DNA from: an uncultured Pelagibacteraceae bacterium
Lineage (GTDB): Bacteria > Pseudomonadota > Alphaproteobacteria > Pelagibacterales > Pelagibacteraceae
Direction of reading: 5' to 3'
DNA: 64,000 nt
NCBI GenBank assembly: GCA_902603625.1
Contig: CACKVM010000002.1
Span: 1-64,000 of the forward strand
Shown here: in pieces, positions 36,002-44,270 of the stretch
Numbering within the stretch: the first letter of the stretch is position 1
Layout of the letters: every line of letters begins with the position of its first letter
The notes under the pieces: model-generated
Database searches by the model: none
The model's input: the letters and a program-made list of their open reading frames with translations, nothing else
Told to the model about the DNA's origin: nothing
Translations under genes and position numbers: made by a program

Positions 36002-37492
36002 ATGAAGTTATTTTTTATACTGGGCAATCAATTATTTCCATCAAAATACTTAGACCGCTTCAAAAAAGACCACCTATTTTTTATGGCAGAAGATTACCAA
36101 TTATGTACTTATGAAAAACATCATAAACACAAGATTCTTCTCTTTTTATCATCGATGCGTTCACATGCGGAAACCCTTAAAAAAGATAAGTTTAAATTAG
36201 AGTATTTTAAAATTGAGGGTAAAGAGTTTAAAGATGACTATTTAAAGAAATTAAAAAAAATAATTAATTCAAAAAAAATAAAAGAGATTTCAAGTTTTGA
36301 AATTGAGGACAAATTTTTTGAAAAAAAAATTGATCAATTCACTAAAAAAGAAAAAATTAAATGGAATATTGTTCAAACTCCAATGTTTTTAAACACAAGA
36401 GATGAATTCAAACAATATCTATCTAAATCAAAAAAACCTTTTATGGCGACTTTTTATAAAGATGTCAGAAAAAAATCAGGTATATTAATGAGTTCGGATG
36501 GAAATCCTATTGGAGGTAAATGGAGTTTTGATGAAGATAATAGAAACAAGTTACCAAAAAATATTTCTATTCCAAAGTTTCCTAAAATTAATGAAACAAA
36601 TCATACTAAAAATTTAAAACCTATTATTGAAAAATTATTTAAAGATCATCCAGGAACAACCAAAAATTTTTGGTTTGCCACAGAATATAATGATGTGGTC
36701 AAATTATTGAATTTTTTCATTAAAGAAAAATCTAATTTATTTGGTGATTATGAAGACGCAGTGGATCAAAAAGATAATATCTTATTTCACAGCGCATTAA
36801 GTCCTTATATTAACCTTGGTTTAATTACACCTGAATTTATTATAAAAAAAGTTTTAGATTTCCATAAGAGTAAAAAAATCAAGTTAAATTCTTTAGAAGG
36901 CTATGTTCGTCAAGTTATAGGATGGAGAGAATTTATGAGAGGAATTTATCAAAGTTACTCAAACGAAATGGAAACTGGAAATTTTTTCAAACAAAATCGT
37001 AAAATGAAAAAGTCATGGTATGATGGAACAACAGGTTTACCTCCATTAGATTATGCAATTAAAAATGCTTTAAATTTTGGATGGTCTCATCACATCGAAA
37101 GATTAATGATTTTATCAAACATCATGAATCTTTGTGAGATCAAACCTACAATTGTTTACAAATGGTTTATGGAAATGTTTGTAGACTCATCTGATTGGGT
37201 AATGGTGCCTAATGTTTATGGTATGGGATTATTTAGTGACGGAGGAATATTTGCTACGAAACCATATATCTGTGGATCAAGCTACTTTATGAAAATGATG
37301 GATTTTAAAAAAGGTGATTGGTGCAACATAATGGATGGATTGTATTGGAGGTTTATTGATAGAAATAGAAAATTTTTTTTGAAAAACCCTAGGTTATCTA
37401 TGATGGTAAGAATTTTTGATAAAATGAAAAGCGATAGAAAAAAATTAATTCTTCTTGCTGCAGAAAAATTTATTAAGCAAAACACAATTTAG
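36002..37492 (+). CDS. cryptochrome/photolyase-related protein (FeS-BCP / DPRP type)
   Basis: 496 residues. The N-terminal [11 protein letters not shown] and [20 protein letters not shown] are the antenna-type alpha/beta domain of the deoxyribodipyrimidine photolyase-related family. The FAD domain follows with [46 protein letters not shown] and [19 protein letters not shown]. Relatives repair (6-4) photoproducts or sense blue light and hold a 4Fe-4S cluster. Here only three C-terminal cysteines (378, 424, 441) are present. The stop overlaps the DUF2256 start by one base. Confidence 0.9.
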   Translation: MKLFFILGNQLFPSKYLDRFKKDHLFFMAEDYQLCTYEKHHKHKILLFLSSMRSHAETLKKDKFKLEYFKIEGKEFKDDYLKKLKKIINSKKIKEISSFEIEDKFFEKKIDQFTKKEKIKWNIVQTPMFLNTRDEFKQYLSKSKKPFMATFYKDVRKKSGILMSSDGNPIGGKWSFDEDNRNKLPKNISIPKFPKINETNHTKNLKPIIEKLFKDHPGTTKNFWFATEYNDVVKLLNFFIKEKSNLFGDYEDAVDQKDNILFHSALSPYINLGLITPEFIIKKVLDFHKSKKIKLNSLEGYVRQVIGWREFMRGIYQSYSNEMETGNFFKQNRKMKKSWYDGTTGLPPLDYAIKNALNFGWSHHIERLMILSNIMNLCEIKPTIVYKWFMEMFVDSSDWVMVPNVYGMGLFSDGGIFATKPYICGSSYFMKMMDFKKGDWCNIMDGLYWRFIDRNRKFFLKNPRLSMMVRIFDKMKSDRKKLILLAAEKFIKQNTI

Positions 37493-37623
37493 TGAAAAAA
37501 GAAAATCTTCCCTTTAAAATCTGTATAGTTTGTAAAAAACCTTTTACTTGGCGAAGAAAATGGAAGTTAAATTGGGAAAGAGTTAAGTATTGCTCAAAGA
37601 GATGTTCTAACAAAAAAATATGA
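37492..37623 (+). CDS. DUF2256 zinc-ribbon-like mini-protein (absent from ORF track)
   Basis: 43 codons from GTG 37492 (TAGTG overlap with the photolyase gene) to TGA 37621. The product opens [20 protein letters not shown] and ends [16 protein letters not shown]. The CxxC...CxxxC spacing and the P-x-K-x-C-x-x-C-x-x-PFTWR-K-W pattern match DUF2256, a family typically next to FeS-BCP photolyases. The four cysteines probably bind zinc. It is coupled at both ends (ATGA with the next gene). Confidence 0.85.
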   Translation: MKKENLPFKICIVCKKPFTWRRKWKLNWERVKYCSKRCSNKKI

Positions 37624-38147
37624 AACTAGGTAAATACAAATGGAAAAGTAGAGTCTTACTTGTTTCTACACCAAATTATAAAGATAGAATTTATCTAGAG
37701 ACGAAAAAAATATATCAAGATGAAATAAAAAATTTTCATAAAAGATCTGTAAAATTAATTTGTAAAATTAATAAGCAGGAAAAATCTTCTATAAATCTAA
37801 TTGGTTTTGACGGAAAATCTAAAAAGATAATGGATAAACTTAATTATAAAATAGTGTTTAAAATCATTGATAAAATGCCACTAAGTAGAAAATCTAGACC
37901 TATAAATTTATCACTTTATTCAGATTATAATCCTAAAACCACTACTCAAGGTTTGGGATTTAAAAACAGGGAAAAAGCTCTTTACACAATTAAAACCATT
38001 AAAAATCGTTCATTTAAGTATCAGGTGAATGTCATCGCAACCATGTTGGGTAGAGCAAAGAACCATCCTCACAAAACTAGGGATATGGAGGATGCGATAA
38101 AAATATTTAGTGATTGGATGAAAAAATATAAAAGTAAAAAAAGATGA
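37620..38147 (+). CDS. DUF4174-like domain fused to a conserved C-terminal domain
   Basis: 175 residues. The first ~95 ([15 protein letters not shown], then [12 protein letters not shown] and [12 protein letters not shown]) follow the thioredoxin-like DUF4174 pattern. The rest, ISLYSDYNP-like and rich in conserved [18 protein letters not shown] and [22 protein letters not shown], is a separate domain I know from uncharacterised proteins near photolyase genes. The ATG overlaps the DUF2256 stop (ATGA), so photolyase, DUF2256 and this gene are one transcript. The function is unknown. Confidence 0.75.
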   Translation: MKLGKYKWKSRVLLVSTPNYKDRIYLETKKIYQDEIKNFHKRSVKLICKINKQEKSSINLIGFDGKSKKIMDKLNYKIVFKIIDKMPLSRKSRPINLSLYSDYNPKTTTQGLGFKNREKALYTIKTIKNRSFKYQVNVIATMLGRAKNHPHKTRDMEDAIKIFSDWMKKYKSKKR

Positions 38148-39598
38148 ATATTAAAATAAACAAATTTTTAATAAAAATAGTAGTTTTATTTTTTTTATTT
38201 ACCCCAAATGGTCTGTATGCTGATTTTTTTGAGGATATTACAAATCAAATTGTTGATAATCCCAAAAGACTTAGTTACGGAGTTTCTGTAACGGACGTAA
38301 ATCAAGATGGAAATTTCGATTTTATAGTCACAGGTTTTGGTTATCTTAATTTAGCTTTATCTTACGAGGACGGAAAATTAATTAATATTGTAAAACAAAA
38401 AAAATTTACAGATAAGTTTAGAAGAACAATTGGTGTAGCTGCATGCGATATAGATAAAGATGGATACGAAGAAATATATTTTCTTAACACCGACACTTAT
38501 AGTGGTGCAAAAAAATATTCAGATAGACTTATAGATCTAGAAAATAATAATTATATAGATTTATTTGAAATCGAAAAAAATCAGAGAGACCTTAATTTAA
38601 CATCAGGCAGATCAGTTGTTTGTGTCGACAGAAAAGGCGATGGAAACTATGGGGTTTATGTTGCTAATTATGGAGGACCAACAAGATTTTACGAATATGA
38701 TAATGACATAATAGTCGATAAATCTGCCCAATTAAATCTTGCAGAGATTACTGGTGGTCGAGCAGTCGTAGCTGGACATATTATTTCTGATAAGATTGAT
38801 GTGTTTGCAGCTAATGAGAGAGGAGCAAATTTTCTTTATGAGAATAATAATGGAATTTTTCAAGATGTAGCATTTGACTACAGAATAGATGATGCAATCC
38901 AAAATGGGAGAGGTACAGCTTTATCAGACATATATTATCGAGGTAGATTAGATATTTTGAGTGGTAATTGGCTTGGATACCATAGAGCCTGGGTTTTGGA
39001 AAAAAACGAATTTAAAGATATAGGAAACAAAGATTTTGATAAACCTTCTAGAATAAGAACAATTATTTCAGCAGATTTTGATAACGATGGTTTTGATGAA
39101 GTTTTTATGAACAATATAGCAGAGCCGAACAAATTATTTCGTATTAAAGATAATGGAAAATTTGAACAGATAACTTTTCAAGTTGGTCTCGAAGCTAGTG
39201 GGTATGGAACTGGAGCAGCAGTTGCAGACATTGATAATGATGGAGTTTTAGAATTGTTAGTTGCTCGTGGTGAAAGTAAAGAACAACCATTAACTTTGTA
39301 TAAAGCAAAAGTAAACAAAGAAAATAAATATCTAAGAATTAAACCTTTAAATAAATATGGTGCTCCAGCGAGAGGTGCTACGGTAACATTGATGACTAAT
39401 AAAAGAAAGCATTCCAAAACCATTGATGCAGGATCTGGTTACTTATGTCAAATGGAGCCTGTGGCACATTATGGAATTAGAAAAAATGAAAAAAATTTTA
39501 AAGTAGAGATTAAATGGACTAATGGGTCAAAAGAATTGTTTGATATAAGTGAGTTAAATCAAACAATTACTATAAAGCAAAATGAAAAAAATTTTTAA
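38144..39598 (+). CDS. secreted FG-GAP/VCBS repeat protein with ASPIC/UnbV domain (CRTAC1-like)
   Basis: 484 residues: a signal peptide ending near GLYADFF, then about six beta-propeller repeats with calcium-type loops (DVNQDGNFDF, DIDKDGYEEI, DFDNDGFDEV, DIDNDGVLEL), and a C-terminal ASPIC/UnbV domain (NKYGAPARGATVTLM, IDAGSGYLCQMEPVAHYGI, VEIKWTNGS). Such proteins are extracytoplasmic adhesion or scaffold proteins of unknown exact role. It overlaps the upstream gene by 4 bases and the downstream Cys-rich gene by 17, so the latter is probably its partner. Confidence 0.9.
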   Translation: MNIKINKFLIKIVVLFFLFTPNGLYADFFEDITNQIVDNPKRLSYGVSVTDVNQDGNFDFIVTGFGYLNLALSYEDGKLINIVKQKKFTDKFRRTIGVAACDIDKDGYEEIYFLNTDTYSGAKKYSDRLIDLENNNYIDLFEIEKNQRDLNLTSGRSVVCVDRKGDGNYGVYVANYGGPTRFYEYDNDIIVDKSAQLNLAEITGGRAVVAGHIISDKIDVFAANERGANFLYENNNGIFQDVAFDYRIDDAIQNGRGTALSDIYYRGRLDILSGNWLGYHRAWVLEKNEFKDIGNKDFDKPSRIRTIISADFDNDGFDEVFMNNIAEPNKLFRIKDNGKFEQITFQVGLEASGYGTGAAVADIDNDGVLELLVARGESKEQPLTLYKAKVNKENKYLRIKPLNKYGAPARGATVTLMTNKRKHSKTIDAGSGYLCQMEPVAHYGIRKNEKNFKVEIKWTNGSKELFDISELNQTITIKQNEKNF

Positions 39599-40271
39599 TA
39601 TATCTTTGATTATATTTTTAATATTATTTCAGCTTACATCATTTGCTGGAGAAAAAAATTATCATAAGGAGCTTATTACTGATTGGTCAAGAATATTTCC
39701 TGATAAAAATAGAAATGCAGCAGGACCCAAGTTTTTCAAATATATTATAGGTAAAAAAATCACGTATAAAGATTTTATTGAATTTAATAAATTATACTGC
39801 GCAGTTTCTGGATCTTTGATTGATCCAAATAGCGACTCAGAATTTTTATTTATTGAAGAAACTAAAACTCAAAAAAAAATTTGTGGAAATTATTATAGAT
39901 GCTGCGTTCCATGTTCATGTGATCTTATGAAGTATTCTGAAACTCAAAAAATGAAGTATGAATTTAAAGATGGCTTTAAAGAATTTTATGTTTTAACAAT
40001 AAAAAATCCTTGCAGTAAACAGGATTTTCCAAACAGGGTAAATAAAGATTATTTTTGCGATGGAAAAAAAATTAATAAATCAGAGGTGTATAGTCTTGAT
40101 GATCGTATAGTTATAGGTTTGTTGCATAATGGAAAAAGTTGTGAAAAGGATGAGATAGATTTTGTTAAAAGCCACCAAGTTACTGGTAGTTATTGTGAGC
40201 TAAGAAACAATACACCTTTAGAAAATTTAGATGCTGGTATGGGAGATATATTCATTAAACTGGCGAGATAA
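39582..40271 (+). CDS. secreted cysteine-rich protein of unknown function
   Basis: 229 residues with a clear signal peptide (FNISLIIFLILFQLTSFAG). The mature part holds ten cysteines, five of them in CGNYYRCCVPCSC, with others in LYC, NPC, FCD, SCE and YCE contexts. The pattern suggests disulfides or a metal site rather than haem, as no CxxCH is seen. No family is recognised. The 17-base overlap with the CRTAC1-like gene indicates coupled synthesis of two exported proteins. Confidence 0.75.
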   Translation: MKKIFNISLIIFLILFQLTSFAGEKNYHKELITDWSRIFPDKNRNAAGPKFFKYIIGKKITYKDFIEFNKLYCAVSGSLIDPNSDSEFLFIEETKTQKKICGNYYRCCVPCSCDLMKYSETQKMKYEFKDGFKEFYVLTIKNPCSKQDFPNRVNKDYFCDGKKINKSEVYSLDDRIVIGLLHNGKSCEKDEIDFVKSHQVTGSYCELRNNTPLENLDAGMGDIFIKLAR

Positions 40272-40345
40272 TTTAAAAAAATTTTTATTTTTTTTACTCA
40301 GTAAATTATTGTTTATAAAATTTAACTCGGTTAAAATATTAACTA

Positions 40346-41065
40346 TTGAACATACTTATTTTACAACATATTAAAATTGAAGATCCAGGTTACATAAAGG
40401 ATCTAATGTTGGATGATGGTTTAAATCTTACAACAGTCGAACTTGATGAAGGTGAGAAAATCCCAACTGATTTAACAAGGTATGATGGAATGTTTTGCAT
40501 GGGTGGGCCGATGGATACTTATATGGAAAAAGAGTATCCCTGGTTGGTTGAAGAAAAAAAAAGAATCAAAGAATTTGTAGTTGATCTAAAAAAACCTTAT
40601 TTGGGTTTCTGCTTAGGCTGTCAGTTATTAGGTGAGGTAGTTGGTGGCAAAGTCGTAAAATCAAACCCAGCAGAGATTGGTATAATGGATATAAATTTTA
40701 CTAATAATAAAAAAGAAGATAATTTATTTTCAAAATTCCCAAATAATATCAAAAGTTTACAATGGCATTCTTATGAGGTTCAAGGAATTGATAATAATCC
40801 TGACATTACTTTATTAGCATCATCACCAGTAACTAAATTTCAAATTTTTAAATATCAAGATCACGCTTATGGGATTCAATTTCACATCGAAATTAAAGAT
40901 TCAACAGTTAATGAGTGGGGTTGTGTGCCAGAATACAAAAAAGCTCTTGAAGATCAACTTGGAGATGGTGCTTTAGAGAAATTTGATCAATCTGCTAAAG
41001 ATAATATGAAAGATATGAATAATTATTCAAAAATTTTATATAACAATTTCAAAAAACTCTTATGA
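40346..41065 (+). CDS. type 1 glutamine amidotransferase domain protein
   Basis: 239 residues starting at TTG 40346, the only start giving the natural opening MNILILQHIKIEDPG. The nucleophile elbow GFCLGCQLLGEVVGG and the His-Glu pair in YGIQFHIEIK complete the GATase class I triad; GMFCMGGPMDTY is the oxyanion strand. It resembles the GuaA-like stand-alone amidotransferases that often accompany amine or purine metabolism; the acceptor is unknown. Its stop overlaps the ArfA-like gene as ATGA. Confidence 0.88.
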   Translation: MNILILQHIKIEDPGYIKDLMLDDGLNLTTVELDEGEKIPTDLTRYDGMFCMGGPMDTYMEKEYPWLVEEKKRIKEFVVDLKKPYLGFCLGCQLLGEVVGGKVVKSNPAEIGIMDINFTNNKKEDNLFSKFPNNIKSLQWHSYEVQGIDNNPDITLLASSPVTKFQIFKYQDHAYGIQFHIEIKDSTVNEWGCVPEYKKALEDQLGDGALEKFDQSAKDNMKDMNNYSKILYNNFKKLL

Positions 41066-41211
41066 GTAAAAAAAGAAAAAAATTGAAAAAGAAAAATCCA
41101 ATAGCGAAATTATTAAGTTCACCAATGTTAAGAAATAAAATAGTAAAAAATAAAAAAAAAATCTATAATAGAAAAAATTCAAGTTGGAAAGTGAGTAAAG
41201 AATATGAATAA
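41062..41211 (+). CDS. ArfA-like ribosome-rescue mini-protein (absent from ORF track)
   Basis: 49 codons from ATG 41062, overlapping the amidotransferase stop as ATGA, to TAA 41209. The product opens MSKKRKKLKKKNPIAKLLSS, continues PMLRNKIVKNKKKIYNRKN, and is very basic. The N-x-I-x-x-L-L-x-x-P-x-x-R-x-x-(V/I)-x-K-N-K-K spacing matches the core of ArfA (DUF331), which recruits RF2 to ribosomes stalled without a stop codon. The glycine-rich GKGSY part of ArfA is not conserved. Gene reality is likely given the overlaps at both ends; the ArfA assignment is moderate. Confidence 0.55.
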   Translation: MSKKRKKLKKKNPIAKLLSSPMLRNKIVKNKKKIYNRKNSSWKVSKEYE

Positions 41212-41425
41212 TAAAATTTTTGAATGGGCAGGGGTGATTACCGCAATATTATACTCATTATTTGTAGCTATGAATATCGGAATCGAATTTTTTGGTTTTT
41301 GTTTGTTACTTATATCTGCAATCTTAATTGGAATCTGGGCTTACAGGGGTGGTCATAGAGGAATATTGTTTTTACAATTCTTTTATGCAACAGCTGGAAT
41401 TATAGGAATGTTTAGGTGGTTTTAA
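41204..41425 (+). CDS. small membrane protein
   Basis: 73 residues with two or three hydrophobic helices: FEWAGVITAILYSLFVAMNIGIEFFGFCLLLISAILIGIWAY, then GILFLQFFYATAGIIGMFRWF. The helix-loop pattern ending in GxxRW is reminiscent of PnuC/YgjV-like small proteins, but I cannot confirm it. Its start overlaps the ArfA-like gene by 8 bases and its end meets the next gene tail to tail. Confidence 0.7.
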   Translation: MNNKIFEWAGVITAILYSLFVAMNIGIEFFGFCLLLISAILIGIWAYRGGHRGILFLQFFYATAGIIGMFRWF

Positions 41426-42561
41426 TTAAAAGTTGTAACTATTTTAGGAATATAATTCTTAAAATTAAAAAAACCTTTATTACAATATTGCCAAGAAAAT
41501 TGATCAAGTTTTCTATATAAAAAATCTAATTTTAAATTATTTAAATTTAAATAATCCAAGTTTTCACCAACAGTTGGATATAAAGCAATAATTCCTTCAT
41601 TTATGTTTTTAATTTCACTTATATCTATTAATTCATAATCAATAGAATTATTTTTTAATCTCTGAATTTGGTCTTGAATTAAACGTGATTTAAATTTAAT
41701 AACTTTCTCACTTAGTTTGATAGATCTATTTTCATTTTTATTGGAAATTATATAAATTTTTTTAAATTTATTATTTTGAAAATCAGAAGTTTCAAATGAT
41801 AGATTATTTTCGAAAATTAAAAGGTTTCTATCATTTATATTTTGATTACTAAAATCTTGTTTAACAATTGGATAAGTTTTTTCCGAAATTTTAGGGGGAG
41901 CGTTCTCGTTTAATTTGATTTTATTATATCTATTATTAGTGAATTTTTTAATATTCCACTCATTTGCCAAATAATGTTTTCCTTGTGTTTGGATTCCAGC
42001 TACCCATCTCCAGCCAAGAGTATTTGAAGCAGCGTCGCCATCGTAAAGATGTTGCATAAAAAATTCCGCACCTAATTGCCATGGTAATTCCAAAGTGAAT
42101 ATCCAAATACTAGCGAACCACATTCTAGTATGATTATGTAAATAGTTATTTTCTTTAAGTTCTACTACCCATTGATCAAAGCATTCAATATTAGTTTTTC
42201 CATCAATCGCATTTTTATAATTTTGTTTATCTTTAAACTCTTTTCGAATTTTGTTTAGCTCAACTAAGTAATCTGTCCAAACATTAGGTCGTAATTCTAA
42301 CCAACCTTTCCAATACGTTCGCCATAAAACTTCTTGAATAAATTTTTCATTTTTTGAAAAAGAATATTTATTTAATGATTTTATTATCACCTCTTTCTCA
42401 TTAATTACTCCATGGGAGATATATGGAGATAAACAAGAAGTGTTTGATCTATTATTAGGCCCATAATCAAAATTTCTTAGTTTTGAATATTCTGAGAGAT
42501 TCTTTTCAACAAAATTATCCAATTTCTCAATAGCTTTTGCCCTTGACGCATCAAAATTCAT
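41422..42561 (-). CDS. photolyase-like FAD-binding protein with reversed domain order
   Basis: 379 residues. The protein starts directly in the photolyase FAD domain: NTSCLSPYISHGVINEKEVI, FIQEVLWRTYWKGWLELRP, NNYLHNHTRMWFASIWIF, and GDAASNTLGWRWVAGIQTQGKHYLANE lie in the first ~220 residues. The usual N-terminal antenna domain is missing. Instead residues ~245-379 form an alpha/beta segment (NLLIFENNLSFE, KIYIISNK, LKNNSIDYELIDISEI). FAD-only relatives occur in marine alphaproteobacteria and are uncharacterised. Repair or sensing are both possible. It lies 5 bases after argG on the same strand. Confidence 0.85.
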   Translation of the reverse strand: MNFDASRAKAIEKLDNFVEKNLSEYSKLRNFDYGPNNRSNTSCLSPYISHGVINEKEVIIKSLNKYSFSKNEKFIQEVLWRTYWKGWLELRPNVWTDYLVELNKIRKEFKDKQNYKNAIDGKTNIECFDQWVVELKENNYLHNHTRMWFASIWIFTLELPWQLGAEFFMQHLYDGDAASNTLGWRWVAGIQTQGKHYLANEWNIKKFTNNRYNKIKLNENAPPKISEKTYPIVKQDFSNQNINDRNLLIFENNLSFETSDFQNNKFKKIYIISNKNENRSIKLSEKVIKFKSRLIQDQIQRLKNNSIDYELIDISEIKNINEGIIALYPTVGENLDYLNLNNLKLDFLYRKLDQFSWQYCNKGFFNFKNYIPKIVTTFN

Positions 42562-42566
42562 AATAC

Positions 42567-43754
42567 CTAGTATCTTAATTTTTTTTTGTGATAATTGATA
42601 AATCTTTCTATGTTTGACTTATTAAAAGTTTTATTTTCCTCAAAAGAAACTTTTTTTAAAGAGTAAGCAGAACTATTTGTTTGTCTAGACTCAATTATGA
42701 CATTGCCTTTATAAAGTTTGAGTTTGATTGATCCATTAACTTTACCTCTTTTAAGATCTACAATTTTTTGAAGTTTTAATCTTTCTTTTGAATACCAATA
42801 ACCATTATAAATAAGTTTAGCGTATCTTGGCATAATCAAATCTTTTTTATGCATAGTTTCTTTATCTAATGTTACAGATTCTACAGCTCTGTGAGCAATG
42901 ACCAATAAAGTTCCACCTGGTGTTTCATATACTCCTCTTGATTTTATTCCAATAAATCTATTTTCAACCAAGTCTACTCTTCCAATCCCATTTTTTCCTG
43001 CTAAGTAATTTAGTTTTGCTAATAATTTTGATGGAGTTAATTTTTTTCCATTAAGACCAATTGGATTACTATTCTTAAAATTAATTGTTACGAATGTAGG
43101 TTTATTAGGTGCTTTTTCAGGAGAAACTGTTCTTTGAAAAATAAATTCTGGTGCAGATTTTCTTGGATTTTCTAAAACTTTTCCTTCAGTTGAAGTATGA
43201 AACAAATTATCATCTATTGAAAAAGGAGGTGCTCCTTTTTTATCTTTAGGAATAGACATTCCTCTTTTCTTTGCATAACTTATAAGATCAGTTCTTGATT
43301 TTAATTTCCAAATTCTCCAAGGAGCGATGATTTTAATGTCAGGTCCAAAATAATGATAACCTAATTCAAATCTAATTTGATCATTCCCTTTTCCTGTTGA
43401 ACCATGTGAAACAGCATAAGCTTTTAATTTTTTAGCTACTCTGATTTGATCTTTTGCAATTAGTGGTCTAGCGATCGAAGTTCCAAGTAAATAAACACCC
43501 TCATAAATAGCGTGTCCTCTTATCATTGGGAATACATAATCTTTAACGAACACATCTTTTAAGTCCTTGATTATAATTTTTTGAACACCAAGTTTTTTTG
43601 CATTTTTGATTATTTTTTTTTTATCAAAATTTTGACCAATATCTGCAGTATAACAAATAACTTCTGCATTATAGTTTTCCTGAAGCCATTTTAAAATTAT
43701 TGAAGTGTCTAAACCTCCAGAATAAGCTAAAACAATCTTCTTCTTTAATTCCAT
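42567..43754 (-). CDS. argG: argininosuccinate synthase
   Basis: 395 residues. VLAYSGGLDTSIILKWL is the ATP pyrophosphatase loop; GHAIYEGVYLLGTSIARPLIA, SHGSTGKGNDQIRFELGY and IGRVDLVENRFIGIKSRGVYETPGG are the citrulline/aspartate sites. It joins citrulline and aspartate in arginine synthesis. No other arg gene is near. It lies 3 bases after the IalB-like gene. Confidence 0.97.
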   Translation of the reverse strand: MELKKKIVLAYSGGLDTSIILKWLQENYNAEVICYTADIGQNFDKKKIIKNAKKLGVQKIIIKDLKDVFVKDYVFPMIRGHAIYEGVYLLGTSIARPLIAKDQIRVAKKLKAYAVSHGSTGKGNDQIRFELGYHYFGPDIKIIAPWRIWKLKSRTDLISYAKKRGMSIPKDKKGAPPFSIDDNLFHTSTEGKVLENPRKSAPEFIFQRTVSPEKAPNKPTFVTINFKNSNPIGLNGKKLTPSKLLAKLNYLAGKNGIGRVDLVENRFIGIKSRGVYETPGGTLLVIAHRAVESVTLDKETMHKKDLIMPRYAKLIYNGYWYSKERLKLQKIVDLKRGKVNGSIKLKLYKGNVIIESRQTNSSAYSLKKVSFEENKTFNKSNIERFINYHKKKLRY

Positions 43755-43757
43755 TAA

Positions 43758-44270
43758 TTAACTACATGCAGTTTTTGCAGTTTTGTATGCTTTAGTAAAA
43801 CCTAAAAGCGAGTAGTGATCAATTGTTTGAGAACCTTTTTGATTGTATCCTGTAATCATAATACGTGAACCTTTTTTCATTATTTTTATCATTTTTCTCT
43901 CTATTTTATTATCTGCTATCCATGCAAAACCTTGTTGCATAATATCAAACTTAATTTTATTTTTTCCAGATTGAGCTATTACAGAATTATTTTTATTAAA
44001 TTCATATCCAGGACTAGCACTTATTTCATCAGAAATTTTCTCATTTGGTCTAAAGGTTACAAACAATTTTGCTTCTCTTTTATTTGACTTAGGTGATTGC
44101 AAAACAGGAGATGATTGGGCAAAACAAATTTTACCATTTGCTTCAATGTAAACCATTGTTTGCCAATCTTTAAATTTTCCAATTTCTTTCAGATCTTCTC
44201 CCTTTGACGGGGTAAATGAGAACAATGTAAAAACAAAATAAATTAATATACTTTTTTTAATTATGGACAT
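43758..44270 (-). CDS. invasion-associated locus B (IalB) family exported protein
   Basis: 170 residues with an N-terminal signal peptide (ILIYFVFTLFSFTPSKGED). The mature part runs GKFKDWQTMVYIEANGKICFAQSSP, KLFVTFRP, FDIMQQGFAWIADN, and ends HYSLLGFTKAYKTAKTAC, the IalB layout with a cysteine near each end that likely pair. Despite the name, IalB-like proteins are general periplasmic proteins of alphaproteobacteria. Its start overlaps the aldo/keto reductase 3' end by 10 bases. Confidence 0.87.
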   Translation of the reverse strand: MSIIKKSILIYFVFTLFSFTPSKGEDLKEIGKFKDWQTMVYIEANGKICFAQSSPVLQSPKSNKREAKLFVTFRPNEKISDEISASPGYEFNKNNSVIAQSGKNKIKFDIMQQGFAWIADNKIERKMIKIMKKGSRIMITGYNQKGSQTIDHYSLLGFTKAYKTAKTACS

